Source: AP-15 sp963774345 | GTDB taxonomy: Bacteria > Pseudomonadota > Alphaproteobacteria > ATCC43930 > CGMCC-115725 | NCBI GenBank assembly: GCA_963774345.1 | Contig: CAVZFB010000057.1 | Coordinates: forward strand, 62,001 to 126,000 | DNA: 64,000 nucleotides | Direction of reading: 5' to 3' | In this document: positions 33,686 to 42,394 of the stretch, piece after piece | How the letters are laid out: each line of letters opens with the position of its first letter | Position numbering within the stretch: position 1 is the stretch's first letter | Notes under the pieces: generated by a model | What the model saw: the letters and a program-made list of their open reading frames with translations, nothing else | What the model was told of the DNA's origin: nothing | Databases searched by the model: none | Program-made: the position numbers and the translations under genes

Positions 33686-34474
33686 TCAGGACGCTGGCGA
33701 TCCCCCGCCATAGGGAGAATCCAGCATTCCGTGCCGCTGCCGGTCCGAAGCGAATACGGGCTCGGCGCGGCGGAGGGAAGCCGACCGAGGCGGCGACCCA
33801 GTTCGGCACCGGCCTAGTCTCGCGAGTACTTCGTCGAATCGGACGTCTTCCTCCGGACCGACGAACGCTTGCGCAGTTTCGATAAAAGCCAGAAACTGGC
33901 GGGTCGATGCCGCCGGAAGCCGCTCCAGAGAACGTATCGCAGCCGTCGTCCACGGCATGTCGGCGTTGCCCGCCGTATTCGCTGGGCTGGTGCGACTTGC
34001 AGCGGACAGGCGCCGGGCCATAAGACCTGGTCTGCCCTCCGTCTGTTTTCGGCCAAAGGCCTCTGTCCAGCTGGCCCCGCCGAAGCCTCCGCTTTGACCA
34101 TCATGACCGCGATTGAGCGCACCCTCGATCCGGTGGCGCATACTCGACGCCGTCTTGTTGGTGACTTCGAGCCTCAGATGCAGCCGGTGAGTGGTGATCG
34201 TGCTGTTGGAGGCGGTCAATAGAAAGATCGCCTGAAACCATTTGTGCAGTGGAACGTGGCTACCCTCGAACAACGTCCCGATCGTCGCGCGAAACTGTTT
34301 GCGGCAGCGGCAGCAGAACTTCAAGCTGACGCGGGCAGGTTTACCGCCGACCGCGCCTATCCGATCGGTCGCGCCGCAATATGGACAGACAGGGCCGCCC
34401 GGCCACGCGATTTCCTCGAGCTTGGCATGCGCCGCTTGTTCGTTCCAAAGGCAGGGCAGTGACAGGCTTTGCAC
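33686..34474 (-). mobile_element. IS1595-family transposase remnant
   Basis: The frame from 34474 starts with a zinc ribbon (PVCPYCGATDRIG, FCCRCRKQF) and continues TIGTLFEGSHVPLHKWFQAI and RLEVTNKTASSMRHRI, the N-terminal third of IS1595 transposases. The DDE catalytic core does not follow; after about 150 residues the sequence changes to unrelated helical protein (PWTTAAIRSLERLPAASTRQ, FVGPEEDVRFDEVLARL). The element is therefore inactive. The second part may be a fused fragment of another gene. Confidence 0.65.
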
Positions 34475-34639
34475 GATGACGCCTCGCGGTAGCTGGTATT
34501 CCGCAACGGCCCGACGGTTCGAGCCGGGAGGCGATCAGAGAACGGATTGCTTCTTAACATAGAGTTAATCTAAGTCACCGCTCTTTAAAAGTTATCTAAT
34601 GCGCTCTTTACGTGAGTTAGCCGAATCAGAAAGGCACCA

Positions 34640-34786
34640 ATGAGGAAGCTAGCGTCGACTGGGCTTATACTGGCCGTTCTGCTATTGGCGGCGTGTGCCC
34701 AGGGTATGGCCGGGAGCCCGGCCGCTCCACACGGTCCGCCTTATGACAGTGGGGACAAAGACGGGGGCGGGGGCGGGGGGATGTAA
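34640..34786 (+). CDS. 48-residue Gly-rich lipoprotein
   Basis: MRKLASTGLILAVLLLAAC is a lipoprotein signal peptide with the lipobox LAAC, followed by a short mature part rich in Pro, then Asp-Lys-Asp and a run of six Gly before Met-stop. Small lipoproteins of this sort are common in alphaproteobacteria, mostly without known function. An AAGGCACC lies before the ATG. It sits between the IS1595 remnant and the polysaccharide locus. Confidence 0.6.
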   Translation: MRKLASTGLILAVLLLAACAQGMAGSPAAPHGPPYDSGDKDGGGGGGM

Positions 34787-34872
34787 CTGAGGAACCGCCG
34801 ACCACTGCGAGCAAGCCCGGCACCCTACCGGCCCACATCGGCACTCCCATTCGCGTTCTCGGGCAGGCCCCC

Positions 34873-36225
34873 TCACGGCTCGCGAACGAATTCGATCCGG
34901 CGAACGTCGATCTCGGCGCCGCCGCCAGCCGCATATGCCGCGCATTCGAAATGCACTAGGTCACGGCGTAATATCAAGACGTGCTCCGTCTGGCCGGCCT
35001 CGAGGGTGAATTGCGAGACGGCGTAGCCAAACCGTTCCAACAGGGAAAACATCACGGCCCCGCGAATTCGGCCATGCAGCTTGACGCGCCATCGGCCGCG
35101 CTTGAGGAACCAGTAGGGGCCGTGGAACAGGAGGGCGCCGGAGGAGGCCGCCCGGTAGATCCCGTCGCCCTGGGATCGGGACGTTGGTGGAAGCGCCGCG
35201 CGTTGCCACAACTGTTTGGCGTAGATTGAAAACCGTGACCGGTTTAGGCCGTCGTCGATGACACCCGGCGCTGCGGCCAGCACGTATCCGCCCCAATCGC
35301 GCAAACCGGCGGCGGCGAGTTCGGAAAGCGATGCATCGGGGCCGACTGCGTAGAGCACAAAGCCGATCTCCTGAAAGTATTGCTCGAGCCCCAGTTCGGT
35401 TCCCATATTTGGCAAGAGCTTTTCAAACAGGATCTTTATTCGGGGCGAGCGGGCGACAACTCCACGCATCCCGTTGAGCACATTGATTTCATGGCCCTCG
35501 ACATCGATCTTGACCAGATCGCAGCAGAAATCGGGGCCGAGGACGTCGTCGAGCGGTTTGATTTCGGACTGCACGCGTGTGTGACCGGCAAACTCACCCG
35601 CCGCCGCAACGCGGCCGCCGCCGAGGTGTCCGATCGGGTATTGCAAATCCGCCGGCGCGTTATGATCCGACAGGGCGAATGGGAAGCCGCTGACAACCCC
35701 CGCCAACCCGTTCACAAAGGCGTTGCGCTGCAGCAGCTCGATCAGCTTGGGGTGAGGCTCGAACGCATATACCCGGCCAGCGCCGGTCAGCCGCCGCGCG
35801 ATCTGTAAGGTATAAAAACCGACATTGGCGCCGACATCGATGAATACAGTGTCGGGAGTAACAAAACTGAGCAAGACTTCAAGATTTTCTTCCTCGTAGC
35901 GGCCGCCATTGATCAGATTTACTGGACATCCGAAATCGTTGCAATTGACGAACATTGGCGTCTGGTCGAGGAGGTAGGTCAGCGCAACGCCGTCGCCGAC
36001 ATAGCAGCTCAGACGGTTACGAACGAAGTCGAGATCGACCCAAACCCGTTCAAGCGTCGTGTCGATGCTGTCGAGCCGCTTGCGCAATTCGCCCAGCTCG
36101 TCCGGATTATCGAGCATGAGCCCGGGCTGTCCCCGGCTGGCAGGCCGATTAGCAGCCGAGGTCGGGTTCCGGCGCAGCTTGAAAAATCTCTTTACTGCCT
36201 GCCAGCGGGGTTCCGCTCCGCTCAC
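34873..36225 (-). CDS. FkbM-family methyltransferase with a C-terminal beta-rich module
   Basis: The start is GTG at 36225, overlapping the upstream gene's TGA by 4 bases. The 450-residue product has an N-terminal coiled-coil segment (ELRKRLDSIDTTLERV), then the FkbM Rossmann methyltransferase with TVFIDVGANVGFYTLQIA, AFEPHP, and LVKIDVEGHEINVLNG, presumably methylating sugar hydroxyls with SAM. The last about 110 residues (LLFHGPYWFLKRGRWRVKL onward) are a separate beta-rich domain that resembles the C-terminal ends of the two neighbouring paralogues (GPYVTLPPGLW and GPHIMLPPAIW). That module may bind the same polysaccharide or partner. Confidence 0.8.
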   Translation of the reverse strand: MSGAEPRWQAVKRFFKLRRNPTSAANRPASRGQPGLMLDNPDELGELRKRLDSIDTTLERVWVDLDFVRNRLSCYVGDGVALTYLLDQTPMFVNCNDFGCPVNLINGGRYEEENLEVLLSFVTPDTVFIDVGANVGFYTLQIARRLTGAGRVYAFEPHPKLIELLQRNAFVNGLAGVVSGFPFALSDHNAPADLQYPIGHLGGGRVAAAGEFAGHTRVQSEIKPLDDVLGPDFCCDLVKIDVEGHEINVLNGMRGVVARSPRIKILFEKLLPNMGTELGLEQYFQEIGFVLYAVGPDASLSELAAAGLRDWGGYVLAAAPGVIDDGLNRSRFSIYAKQLWQRAALPPTSRSQGDGIYRAASSGALLFHGPYWFLKRGRWRVKLHGRIRGAVMFSLLERFGYAVSQFTLEAGQTEHVLILRRDLVHFECAAYAAGGGAEIDVRRIEFVREP

Positions 36226-37274
36226 AGACCCAACGCCATCGTCAGTTCGGCGGGGATCTCGGCGCGGGGCTTCAGCCGCGGCGACACTGCGACATGGGCC
36301 AATGCGAGCCGCCCGCCGAAAGCGTTGCGCAAATTCGCTACCCGCAACGCGATCGGCTGATCTGTTGATTCGGCAACCGGGAATTCGATCGTCACCTCGC
36401 AAACCCCTTCGCCGCGCGGCTGAATCGTCCCCCGGCCGAGACACACGCAGCCCGCGCCAGCCAAGATCTCGACACCATAGCTCAGATCAGAGGCGTCCTT
36501 CGATACCGCCAGCACCACCGTCGCTGCCCACAGCCCCGGCGGGAGCGTCACATATGGCCCGAACACCAGGTTGCGCACCGGGCCGCCGACCTCGATAACG
36601 CCGCTGGCTGCCATGAGCGGATCGTCGCCAATGAAGAACAGGTCCCTGGCCCAGACCATCTGACCAATGCCGGCGCCGCCGAAATAGTCGACATAACCGT
36701 TGAGGGCGCCATCGACGACCGCGCGATCGGACGCCGAAATGGTGTCCCACCAGCCGTCGGTGCGGTCCTGCGCCGACAGCACGCTCGGGCAGGGTTGCCC
36801 CTCCACCAGCGCCGCGATATCGGCCGGACTGACCGCCAGGCCCAGCCAGCGGGCGATGGCCGCGGCCGCACCGCCGGGATCGTTGCCCTCCTGGTCGGCC
36901 CGCAGCACCAACGCACCCGGCATCGTTGTGTAGCTCAATATTGCGGCGCAACTGCCGGCGGCGGCCCTGACTGCAGCCGTCCATTCGAGTCCGTGGCGAG
37001 TGACGAGGTTGCGAAAGGCTGCGTGCGGGTCATCCAGCGCCACGACAAAGCGACCGTCGGCCTGCGACAACGCGGCTCGCAACTCGTCAGTTGGCTGGCG
37101 CGCGCCGATGACAAGGCGGGGCGTCGGCGATCTCATCGCCGCCAGCGCGATTTCCTCGAGCGTGTTCCCGCTCGCCAGATCGAGCGGCCCGTCCGCCGCT
37201 TGCGCGAGCGCGCAGACGATATCGTCACACCATTCGGCGAACCGGCTCGGTAAACCGATCGACACCAGGATCAT
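36222..37274 (-). CDS. Unnamed family protein A: N-terminal alpha/beta domain plus C-terminal beta module
   Basis: The 350-residue product begins MILVSIGLPSRFAEWC. Residues 1-160 look alpha/beta, with ALDDPHAAFRNLV and IARWLGLAVSPADIAALV, which faintly recall degenerate sulfotransferases. A helical linker follows (RAVVDGALNGYVDYFGG), then MVWARDLFFIGDDP and a beta domain with NLVFGPYVTLPPGLW. The protein 37552-38607 on the other strand is a clear paralogue throughout. There is no signal peptide. It is translationally coupled to the FkbM methyltransferase, which shares the C-terminal module, so a role in surface-glycan modification is likely. I cannot name a reaction. Confidence 0.7.
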   Translation of the reverse strand: MILVSIGLPSRFAEWCDDIVCALAQAADGPLDLASGNTLEEIALAAMRSPTPRLVIGARQPTDELRAALSQADGRFVVALDDPHAAFRNLVTRHGLEWTAAVRAAAGSCAAILSYTTMPGALVLRADQEGNDPGGAAAAIARWLGLAVSPADIAALVEGQPCPSVLSAQDRTDGWWDTISASDRAVVDGALNGYVDYFGGAGIGQMVWARDLFFIGDDPLMAASGVIEVGGPVRNLVFGPYVTLPPGLWAATVVLAVSKDASDLSYGVEILAGAGCVCLGRGTIQPRGEGVCEVTIEFPVAESTDQPIALRVANLRNAFGGRLALAHVAVSPRLKPRAEIPAELTMALGL

Positions 37275-37551
37275 TGCACCGGCTCAGCGTTGTCCCGCGC
37301 GAACAGGATCATATTACCCGCTGACCGATGAAATCCCACCCGCTCCCGAATGCCGGCGCTTGCGCCGGACGAGCGCCGTAACCCGGCGGGGAAATGCGTT
37401 CGCCGAAACAATGACGCAATAACCAGCATGGCCGGTGGCCGGACGAGCGTCAAGGATCTGGGCGGACGCGGTTGCCTTGTCGCCGCGGCGCTCGACACCC
37501 GCGCCCGAATTTCGCTAGTAACTTGGTGCGGGCGAGCCGGTTTGGTGATCA

Positions 37552-38607
37552 ATGCTGTTCTTTGTGATCGGTCTACCCGGCCGATTCGCCGAGTGGTGCG
37601 AGGCTGCGACGGTTCGGCTCGTGCAACACGCTTTCGGCCCGGCCGAGCGGATCAGCGCCGACACGCTCGAAGAAATTACCCGAAGCCTGTTGCGCAGCGG
37701 CGCGACGCATGGCGTGGTGGCCGCGCGCGACCCCGGCTTCCGGATTAGACGCGCGCTGGTCGAGGCCGGCCGGCCGTTCGTCGTGGTGCGCGACGATCCG
37801 GGGGCATCACTCGCCCATCTCGTCGTCAGGCGCGGGCTAGCGATGGCGGCGGCGACCCGGCAGGTCGCGAGCAGCTGCGCTTCACTCATCAGCTTTGGTG
37901 CATCGCCGGGAGCACTTGTTCTCGATGCCCACCGCCACGGCGCCGACCGGTTGCCGGTAGCAGCCGCGATCGCGCGCCATCTGCAGCTCGAGGTGAGCGA
38001 CGGCGACATCAGCGACATCGTCGGCAGCTTGGACGAGGGGCGTGACATCCTCGACCGGAGCGATGCAGCGGCATGGTGGGACGGCCTGGATCCTGGTGAG
38101 CGGGCAATCGCAAGGGGCGCCCTGGGCCCGTATCTGGATCATTCGCCGGGTCACGGGCTGGGACCGATCACCTGGGCGCCCGAACTGTTCTTTATCGGCG
38201 ATCGGCTGGGCGTAAGTGCGACCGGGGGTATCGACATCACCGGCCGCGCGCGCTGCCTGTTGAATGGTCCCCACATCATGCTTCCCCCGGCTATCTGGTC
38301 GTTTTCCGTGGCCGTCGATGTGTCGCCGGAAGCCGCGGAGCACAGCATTCTGATCGAAGCGACGGCCGGGAGCGGCGTTAGCCGCACCGTTCTGCGCCCG
38401 GCGGCCGCCGGCGTGGTCGAGGCTGACCTCGTCCTGGGGCTCGATGAGCTACCGGATCGGCGGGTCGAGCTCCTGCTGTCCACCCAACGGCCGGCCTTCG
38501 CCGGGCATCTGACCCTGGTGCACGTGACCCTGACGCCGCAACCGCCGACCCCCATCGATATGCCCGTAGCGGCCTCGGCGGATGATCCCCGAACAGTGTC
38601 TCCGTAA
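37552..38607 (+). CDS. Unnamed family protein B, paralogue of 36222-37274
   Basis: The 351-residue product begins MLFFVIGLPGRFAEWC and matches protein A over its whole length (DTLEEI, ASSCASLISF against AGSCAAILSY, IARHLQLEVSDGDISDIV, ITWAPELFFIGDR, LLNGPHIMLPPAIW). Roughly four in ten residues look identical. The two genes are head to head with 277 bases between starts, so they share a promoter region. It is probably a partner or alternative form of protein A in the polysaccharide locus. Its tail (PTPIDMPVAASADD) is disordered. Confidence 0.7.
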   Translation: MLFFVIGLPGRFAEWCEAATVRLVQHAFGPAERISADTLEEITRSLLRSGATHGVVAARDPGFRIRRALVEAGRPFVVVRDDPGASLAHLVVRRGLAMAAATRQVASSCASLISFGASPGALVLDAHRHGADRLPVAAAIARHLQLEVSDGDISDIVGSLDEGRDILDRSDAAAWWDGLDPGERAIARGALGPYLDHSPGHGLGPITWAPELFFIGDRLGVSATGGIDITGRARCLLNGPHIMLPPAIWSFSVAVDVSPEAAEHSILIEATAGSGVSRTVLRPAAAGVVEADLVLGLDELPDRRVELLLSTQRPAFAGHLTLVHVTLTPQPPTPIDMPVAASADDPRTVSP

Positions 38608-38693
38608 CCGGCCGGGCCGGCGCCAGCCAAACCACGAATAAGGGTGGCTGCCGGGGCGAACCAGGCTACCCAGACACGGGCTCAGCATCGGGG

Positions 38694-40013
38694 TTATGCG
38701 AGCGCGCGGTAGAGCGCGCCGACCCGCTCGCGGTAGCGGTCGATCGAGAAGTTCGCAGCCTGCACCTGTCCGCGTTGTGACAACTCGGCGCGCAAATCGG
38801 CGTCATTGACGATCGTGCGGATCGCCGCGGCGATCTCGTCTATGCTGTAGGGATCGACCAGCAGAGCGGCGTCACCGGCGACTTCCGGGATCGAGGATTC
38901 GCGCGAGGTGACAACCGGCGTTCCCAGCACCATAGATTCGAGCACCGGCAGCCCGAAGCCCTCGTATAGCGAGGGAAACACCACTGCCCGGGCGCCGCGA
39001 ATCAGCGTCATCAGCAGCGAAAGAGGCACATAGTCATACCGATAGACGCTGCGTCTGACCCGCCGGTTGACGAGCGCCTCCGAACCGTGCGTGTCGAGCA
39101 GCGACGCGATCAGCTTGGTTTCGGATTTGTTGTTCCAACCCTGGCTCGCGACCAACACCAGTGGAATATCGACCCCCGACGAAAGATAGCCCTCGATCAG
39201 ACGGCCGACATTCTTCTTCGGCTCCAACGCCCCGAAAAACAGCAGATACTCGTCTAATTCGAGGCCGTAGGAGCCCTCCAACTGCTCCGCGAGCGCCGCG
39301 TCCGGCCGTTCTCCGTACGCCGCCGGGAACTGCACCGCCTGATAGGTATTGGTGATCCTCCGTTCCTCGACACCAAGCAATTCGATGATGTCGCGCTTCG
39401 AATTCTCCGACACTGTCACGATATGATCTGCTTGCTTGGCGATCTTTTTGAGAAGGCGAAACATTTGCCTCTTGTTGTCTAGCGTAGTGAAAGGCAACCG
39501 TAGCGGCACAAGATCGTGAATCGTGTATATGTTGCAGGCAGATCTCGCGCGCAGTGGCAGCTGATAAGTACAGTGAAATATATCCGGCGGAGTGTCGAAC
39601 GCTAAACGCGCAAACTTGTTGGTGTTTGCAAAATGTGCGCGGGCGCTCGTAAAAAGGTTGTGCGCTACGAACGCGCGATGACGCGCCGGCAACGTCGTTT
39701 CGAACTCCCGGCGGACCACGACACCGTCCAACTCTACCGGGAGCGGCTTGATCGTCGGAAAACTCCGCAGCTGGTCGGTGAAACAGTCGATGATTTGCCG
39801 CGCTAGCGGTGTCTTGACCTCCCTCTTCTCGTCAAAAAACGCCACTTCGCGCAGCACAGGGTCTTTGGGCGGCTTCTGCGCGGAGGCATAGACGACCCCG
39901 ACCTCGCCGCCGAGGTCGCCGACTACCTGGGCCAGCATCCGCGTGTAGGTCGCGACGCCAGTACCCTGCGCTAACGAGAGATTTAGCCCGTCAAAAAAGA
40001 CGCGACCGACCAT
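38694..40013 (-). CDS. Family-4-type glycosyltransferase (GT1/GT4 superfamily)
   Basis: The 439-residue product has the GT-B layout: an N-terminal GTGVATYTR, a central LLFFGALEPKKNVGRLIEGY, and the C-terminal donor-binding block VVFPSLYEGFGLPVLESMVL then GTPVVTSRESSIPEVAGDAA. It transfers a sugar from a nucleotide donor during surface polysaccharide assembly; donor and acceptor are unknown. The chosen ATG at 40013 is 9 bases after GGAGGAG; another ATG three codons upstream is too close to that site. Confidence 0.88.
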   Translation of the reverse strand: MVGRVFFDGLNLSLAQGTGVATYTRMLAQVVGDLGGEVGVVYASAQKPPKDPVLREVAFFDEKREVKTPLARQIIDCFTDQLRSFPTIKPLPVELDGVVVRREFETTLPARHRAFVAHNLFTSARAHFANTNKFARLAFDTPPDIFHCTYQLPLRARSACNIYTIHDLVPLRLPFTTLDNKRQMFRLLKKIAKQADHIVTVSENSKRDIIELLGVEERRITNTYQAVQFPAAYGERPDAALAEQLEGSYGLELDEYLLFFGALEPKKNVGRLIEGYLSSGVDIPLVLVASQGWNNKSETKLIASLLDTHGSEALVNRRVRRSVYRYDYVPLSLLMTLIRGARAVVFPSLYEGFGLPVLESMVLGTPVVTSRESSIPEVAGDAALLVDPYSIDEIAAAIRTIVNDADLRAELSQRGQVQAANFSIDRYRERVGALYRALA

Positions 40014-40226
40014 CTGCAGCATCTCCTCCGGCCTGGCTACCGCGACCGATTCTGCGCCGTAGTTGCGTTTCTGCGCAGCCTAAACCGATCGGCAGGATCT
40101 ACCTCCCTGATCAAACGCGCCGGCCTACTTTGCCCAGCTATCGTTACTGCGCTTCAACAATCGGCATCCGGGGGGCTCCGGCCGGAAGGATCGGGTCACC
40201 CGCACGCGGCGGGCACATCGGCCCAC

Positions 40227-40877
40227 TCACAAGGCGCTATAAATATCGATCGCCAGATCAAGATCTTCGAACACCTTGCCCTGCCCGCGATGCAGGACGA
40301 GCGCGCGCGAGCAATAGCTCTTGATGAAATCCCCGACGTGAGAAGCGAGAATCAACGCGCGGTCCGCGCGTTTCTCAAACAATTCTTGATGACACCTCTT
40401 TTGAAAACTGTAGTCGCCAGCGGCGATAACCTCGTCGATCAGATAGCAATCGAAATCGACGGCCAGCGACAGGGCAAAGTTGAGCCGCCCCATCATTCCT
40501 GTCGAATAGGTCTTGACCGGTTCAGATAGGAATTTTCCGAGCTGGGCGACATCATCGACGAAATCGCGCAATTGCTGAAACGGCTTGCCATAGACGCGGG
40601 CGATGAAACGGATGTTGTCATTGCCAGTCAAGACGCCGTGTATGCCACCGGCCATGGCCACCGGCCATGAGATCGACATGGTCCGCTCGATTGTGCCGCT
40701 GGTCGGCAGCTCGACGCCGCCGAGCAGGCGGATCAGGGTCGATTTGCCAGCGCCGTTGCGGCCGAGCACGGCGATCTTCTCGCCCCGCGCCAACTCGAAG
40801 GACACATTGTTCAGAACCCGGCGGTGGCCGCCCAGCTCGCTTGGATAGTCCTTGCAGATCTTCGTTACCTTGAGCAT
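40227..40877 (-). CDS. kpsT: KpsT-like ABC-2 polysaccharide-export ATPase
   Basis: The 216-residue ATPase has Walker A GRNGAGKST at 39-47, the Q-loop/insert region TMSISWPVAMAGGIHGVLTG typical of polysaccharide exporters, signature YSTGMMGRLNFAL and Walker B CYLIDEV, then SHVGDF with the switch His. Together with a KpsM permease it would export capsular polysaccharide across the inner membrane. KpsE- and KpsC-like genes flank it, but no KpsM permease gene is found in the window. The ATG follows a short GGGG site. Confidence 0.88.
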   Translation of the reverse strand: MLKVTKICKDYPSELGGHRRVLNNVSFELARGEKIAVLGRNGAGKSTLIRLLGGVELPTSGTIERTMSISWPVAMAGGIHGVLTGNDNIRFIARVYGKPFQQLRDFVDDVAQLGKFLSEPVKTYSTGMMGRLNFALSLAVDFDCYLIDEVIAAGDYSFQKRCHQELFEKRADRALILASHVGDFIKSYCSRALVLHRGQGKVFEDLDLAIDIYSAL

Positions 40878-40926
40878 GCGCACCCCAGACTAAGGGCGCC
40901 GTTGCCGGTAGTGCGCAAACCGGCTG

Positions 40927-42126
40927 CTAGGCGGCGGCGTGTTCGCGCACGCTTGCGACCAACAGCCAGGCGATGCCGTAGGCGAGCAAGCAGGTCGCCA
41001 AAACCATCGAAAACGAGACGATCCGCTTCGGGTACAGCGGGTAATCGGGCAGACTGGGCTGTTCGATCATTTCGAGATAGAGCTGTTGTCTCTGCGCGTC
41101 GAGCTGTGCCGCCTCGAGTAATTTGTACGCCGATTCCAACTGCTTTTCGTCAAGCTTTTGGGCGAGGTCGAGTTGCTCGTAACCGGTCTGCACGGCTGCC
41201 ACCGATCCGGTGTCGCCGGTGATCTTGCTTCGCTGGTCGTCGACCAGCTTGTCGAGCGATGCAATGCTCGTCCTGAGCACCCGGATTTGCGGGCTGTGCG
41301 GCGCATTCTTCAACGCATCTGCAAGCTGCGCCTCGGCGGCGGCACGCTGCGCGTTCAGATCTCCGAGCAGCTTCAGCGGGCCTTCAGAGGCCGATTTAGG
41401 ATCGAGTATCTGTTCCCTGATGCGATAGGCGGTCAGCTGGGCTTGAGTCGCGGCAATATGCTTTTGCGTCTGGTCAACCTCGATTTGGTAACTACTCACT
41501 GCGTCCTGTCGCGCCCGCTCGTTGAGCTGGTTGATCAATCGCTCGCTGGCGGCCATCAGTGCTTTGCCGATCTTCTGAGCGTCCTCCGGCCGATAGGCCT
41601 TGACTTGCAACGTGCTGACATTGGTCGACTGGTCGAAATCGACCTGCACGAACCGCGAATAGGCCTTGTAGAGCGCCTCGAAATCGGTGCGCCAACTGAT
41701 CATCCCGGGAAACCGCGAGACAAAGTCAGCCTCCGGCCGACCGAGCATGGCGCGCAGATCGGCGCGGCGGTCGAGGTCGCGGACCGCGTCGCGCGACATA
41801 ATGAACGCCTGGACCATCATCGCGTCGTCCTGGCCCTCGCTGGCGCCGCCGCCTTGCAGCAGGCTGGCGACGCCGCCGCCCATCATCGGCTTTTGCGTCC
41901 CCGGGCCGCGGACCACGAATTCGGCCTCCGATAGATATTGGGGCGACGCTATCCCGAAATAATAGACGGCAGCGACCAGGGTCGGCACCCCGACGATCGC
42001 CCAAAACCAGATGTTCACCGCGCCGAGGAGCCGGCTAATCGAGCCGATGCGCGGCCGAACCGCGACGCCAGCGGTGGCGCGGCGGACGGCGATCTGGGCG
42101 CGCCTCAGATAAGGGAAATCAGTCAT
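40927..42126 (-). CDS. kpsE: KpsE-like capsule polysaccharide export inner-membrane protein (Wzz/PCP type)
   Basis: From ATG 42126 the 399-residue product has a cytoplasmic basic N-terminus, a transmembrane helix (VNIWFWAIVGVPTLVAAVYY), a periplasmic part with long coiled coils (ERLINQLNERARQDAVSSYQ, QLTAYRIREQILDPKSASEG) and a final transmembrane helix FSMVLATCLLAYGIAWLLVA. This is the polysaccharide copolymerase topology of KpsE/BexC. It would link the KpsMT exporter to the outer-membrane channel. It lies 50 bases upstream of kpsT on the same strand. Confidence 0.88.
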   Translation of the reverse strand: MTDFPYLRRAQIAVRRATAGVAVRPRIGSISRLLGAVNIWFWAIVGVPTLVAAVYYFGIASPQYLSEAEFVVRGPGTQKPMMGGGVASLLQGGGASEGQDDAMMVQAFIMSRDAVRDLDRRADLRAMLGRPEADFVSRFPGMISWRTDFEALYKAYSRFVQVDFDQSTNVSTLQVKAYRPEDAQKIGKALMAASERLINQLNERARQDAVSSYQIEVDQTQKHIAATQAQLTAYRIREQILDPKSASEGPLKLLGDLNAQRAAAEAQLADALKNAPHSPQIRVLRTSIASLDKLVDDQRSKITGDTGSVAAVQTGYEQLDLAQKLDEKQLESAYKLLEAAQLDAQRQQLYLEMIEQPSLPDYPLYPKRIVSFSMVLATCLLAYGIAWLLVASVREHAAA

Positions 42127-42394
42127 GGCGGAGTCTGAGCTGGGAAAGGAGGGGAATTCGTATGATCGATAAGCCGATACGAACGTGGCCGTTTCGAGGC
42201 GGGGCAATATTCATCCTGAAAGCCTATCCCATTCACATCCCGTTCGGAAGCGTCTGAAGCTTGCGTGCCCCTCGGGGCTTTGAGAGGCTTGGTTTCGGAG
42301 GCGACCCGGCCCGGCGAAAGCGACAGCGCCGGTCGGAGGACTGGGACCGCTACATCTTTCTATAGACAGCGCTACAGCGGCTGGTGAGATTGAG

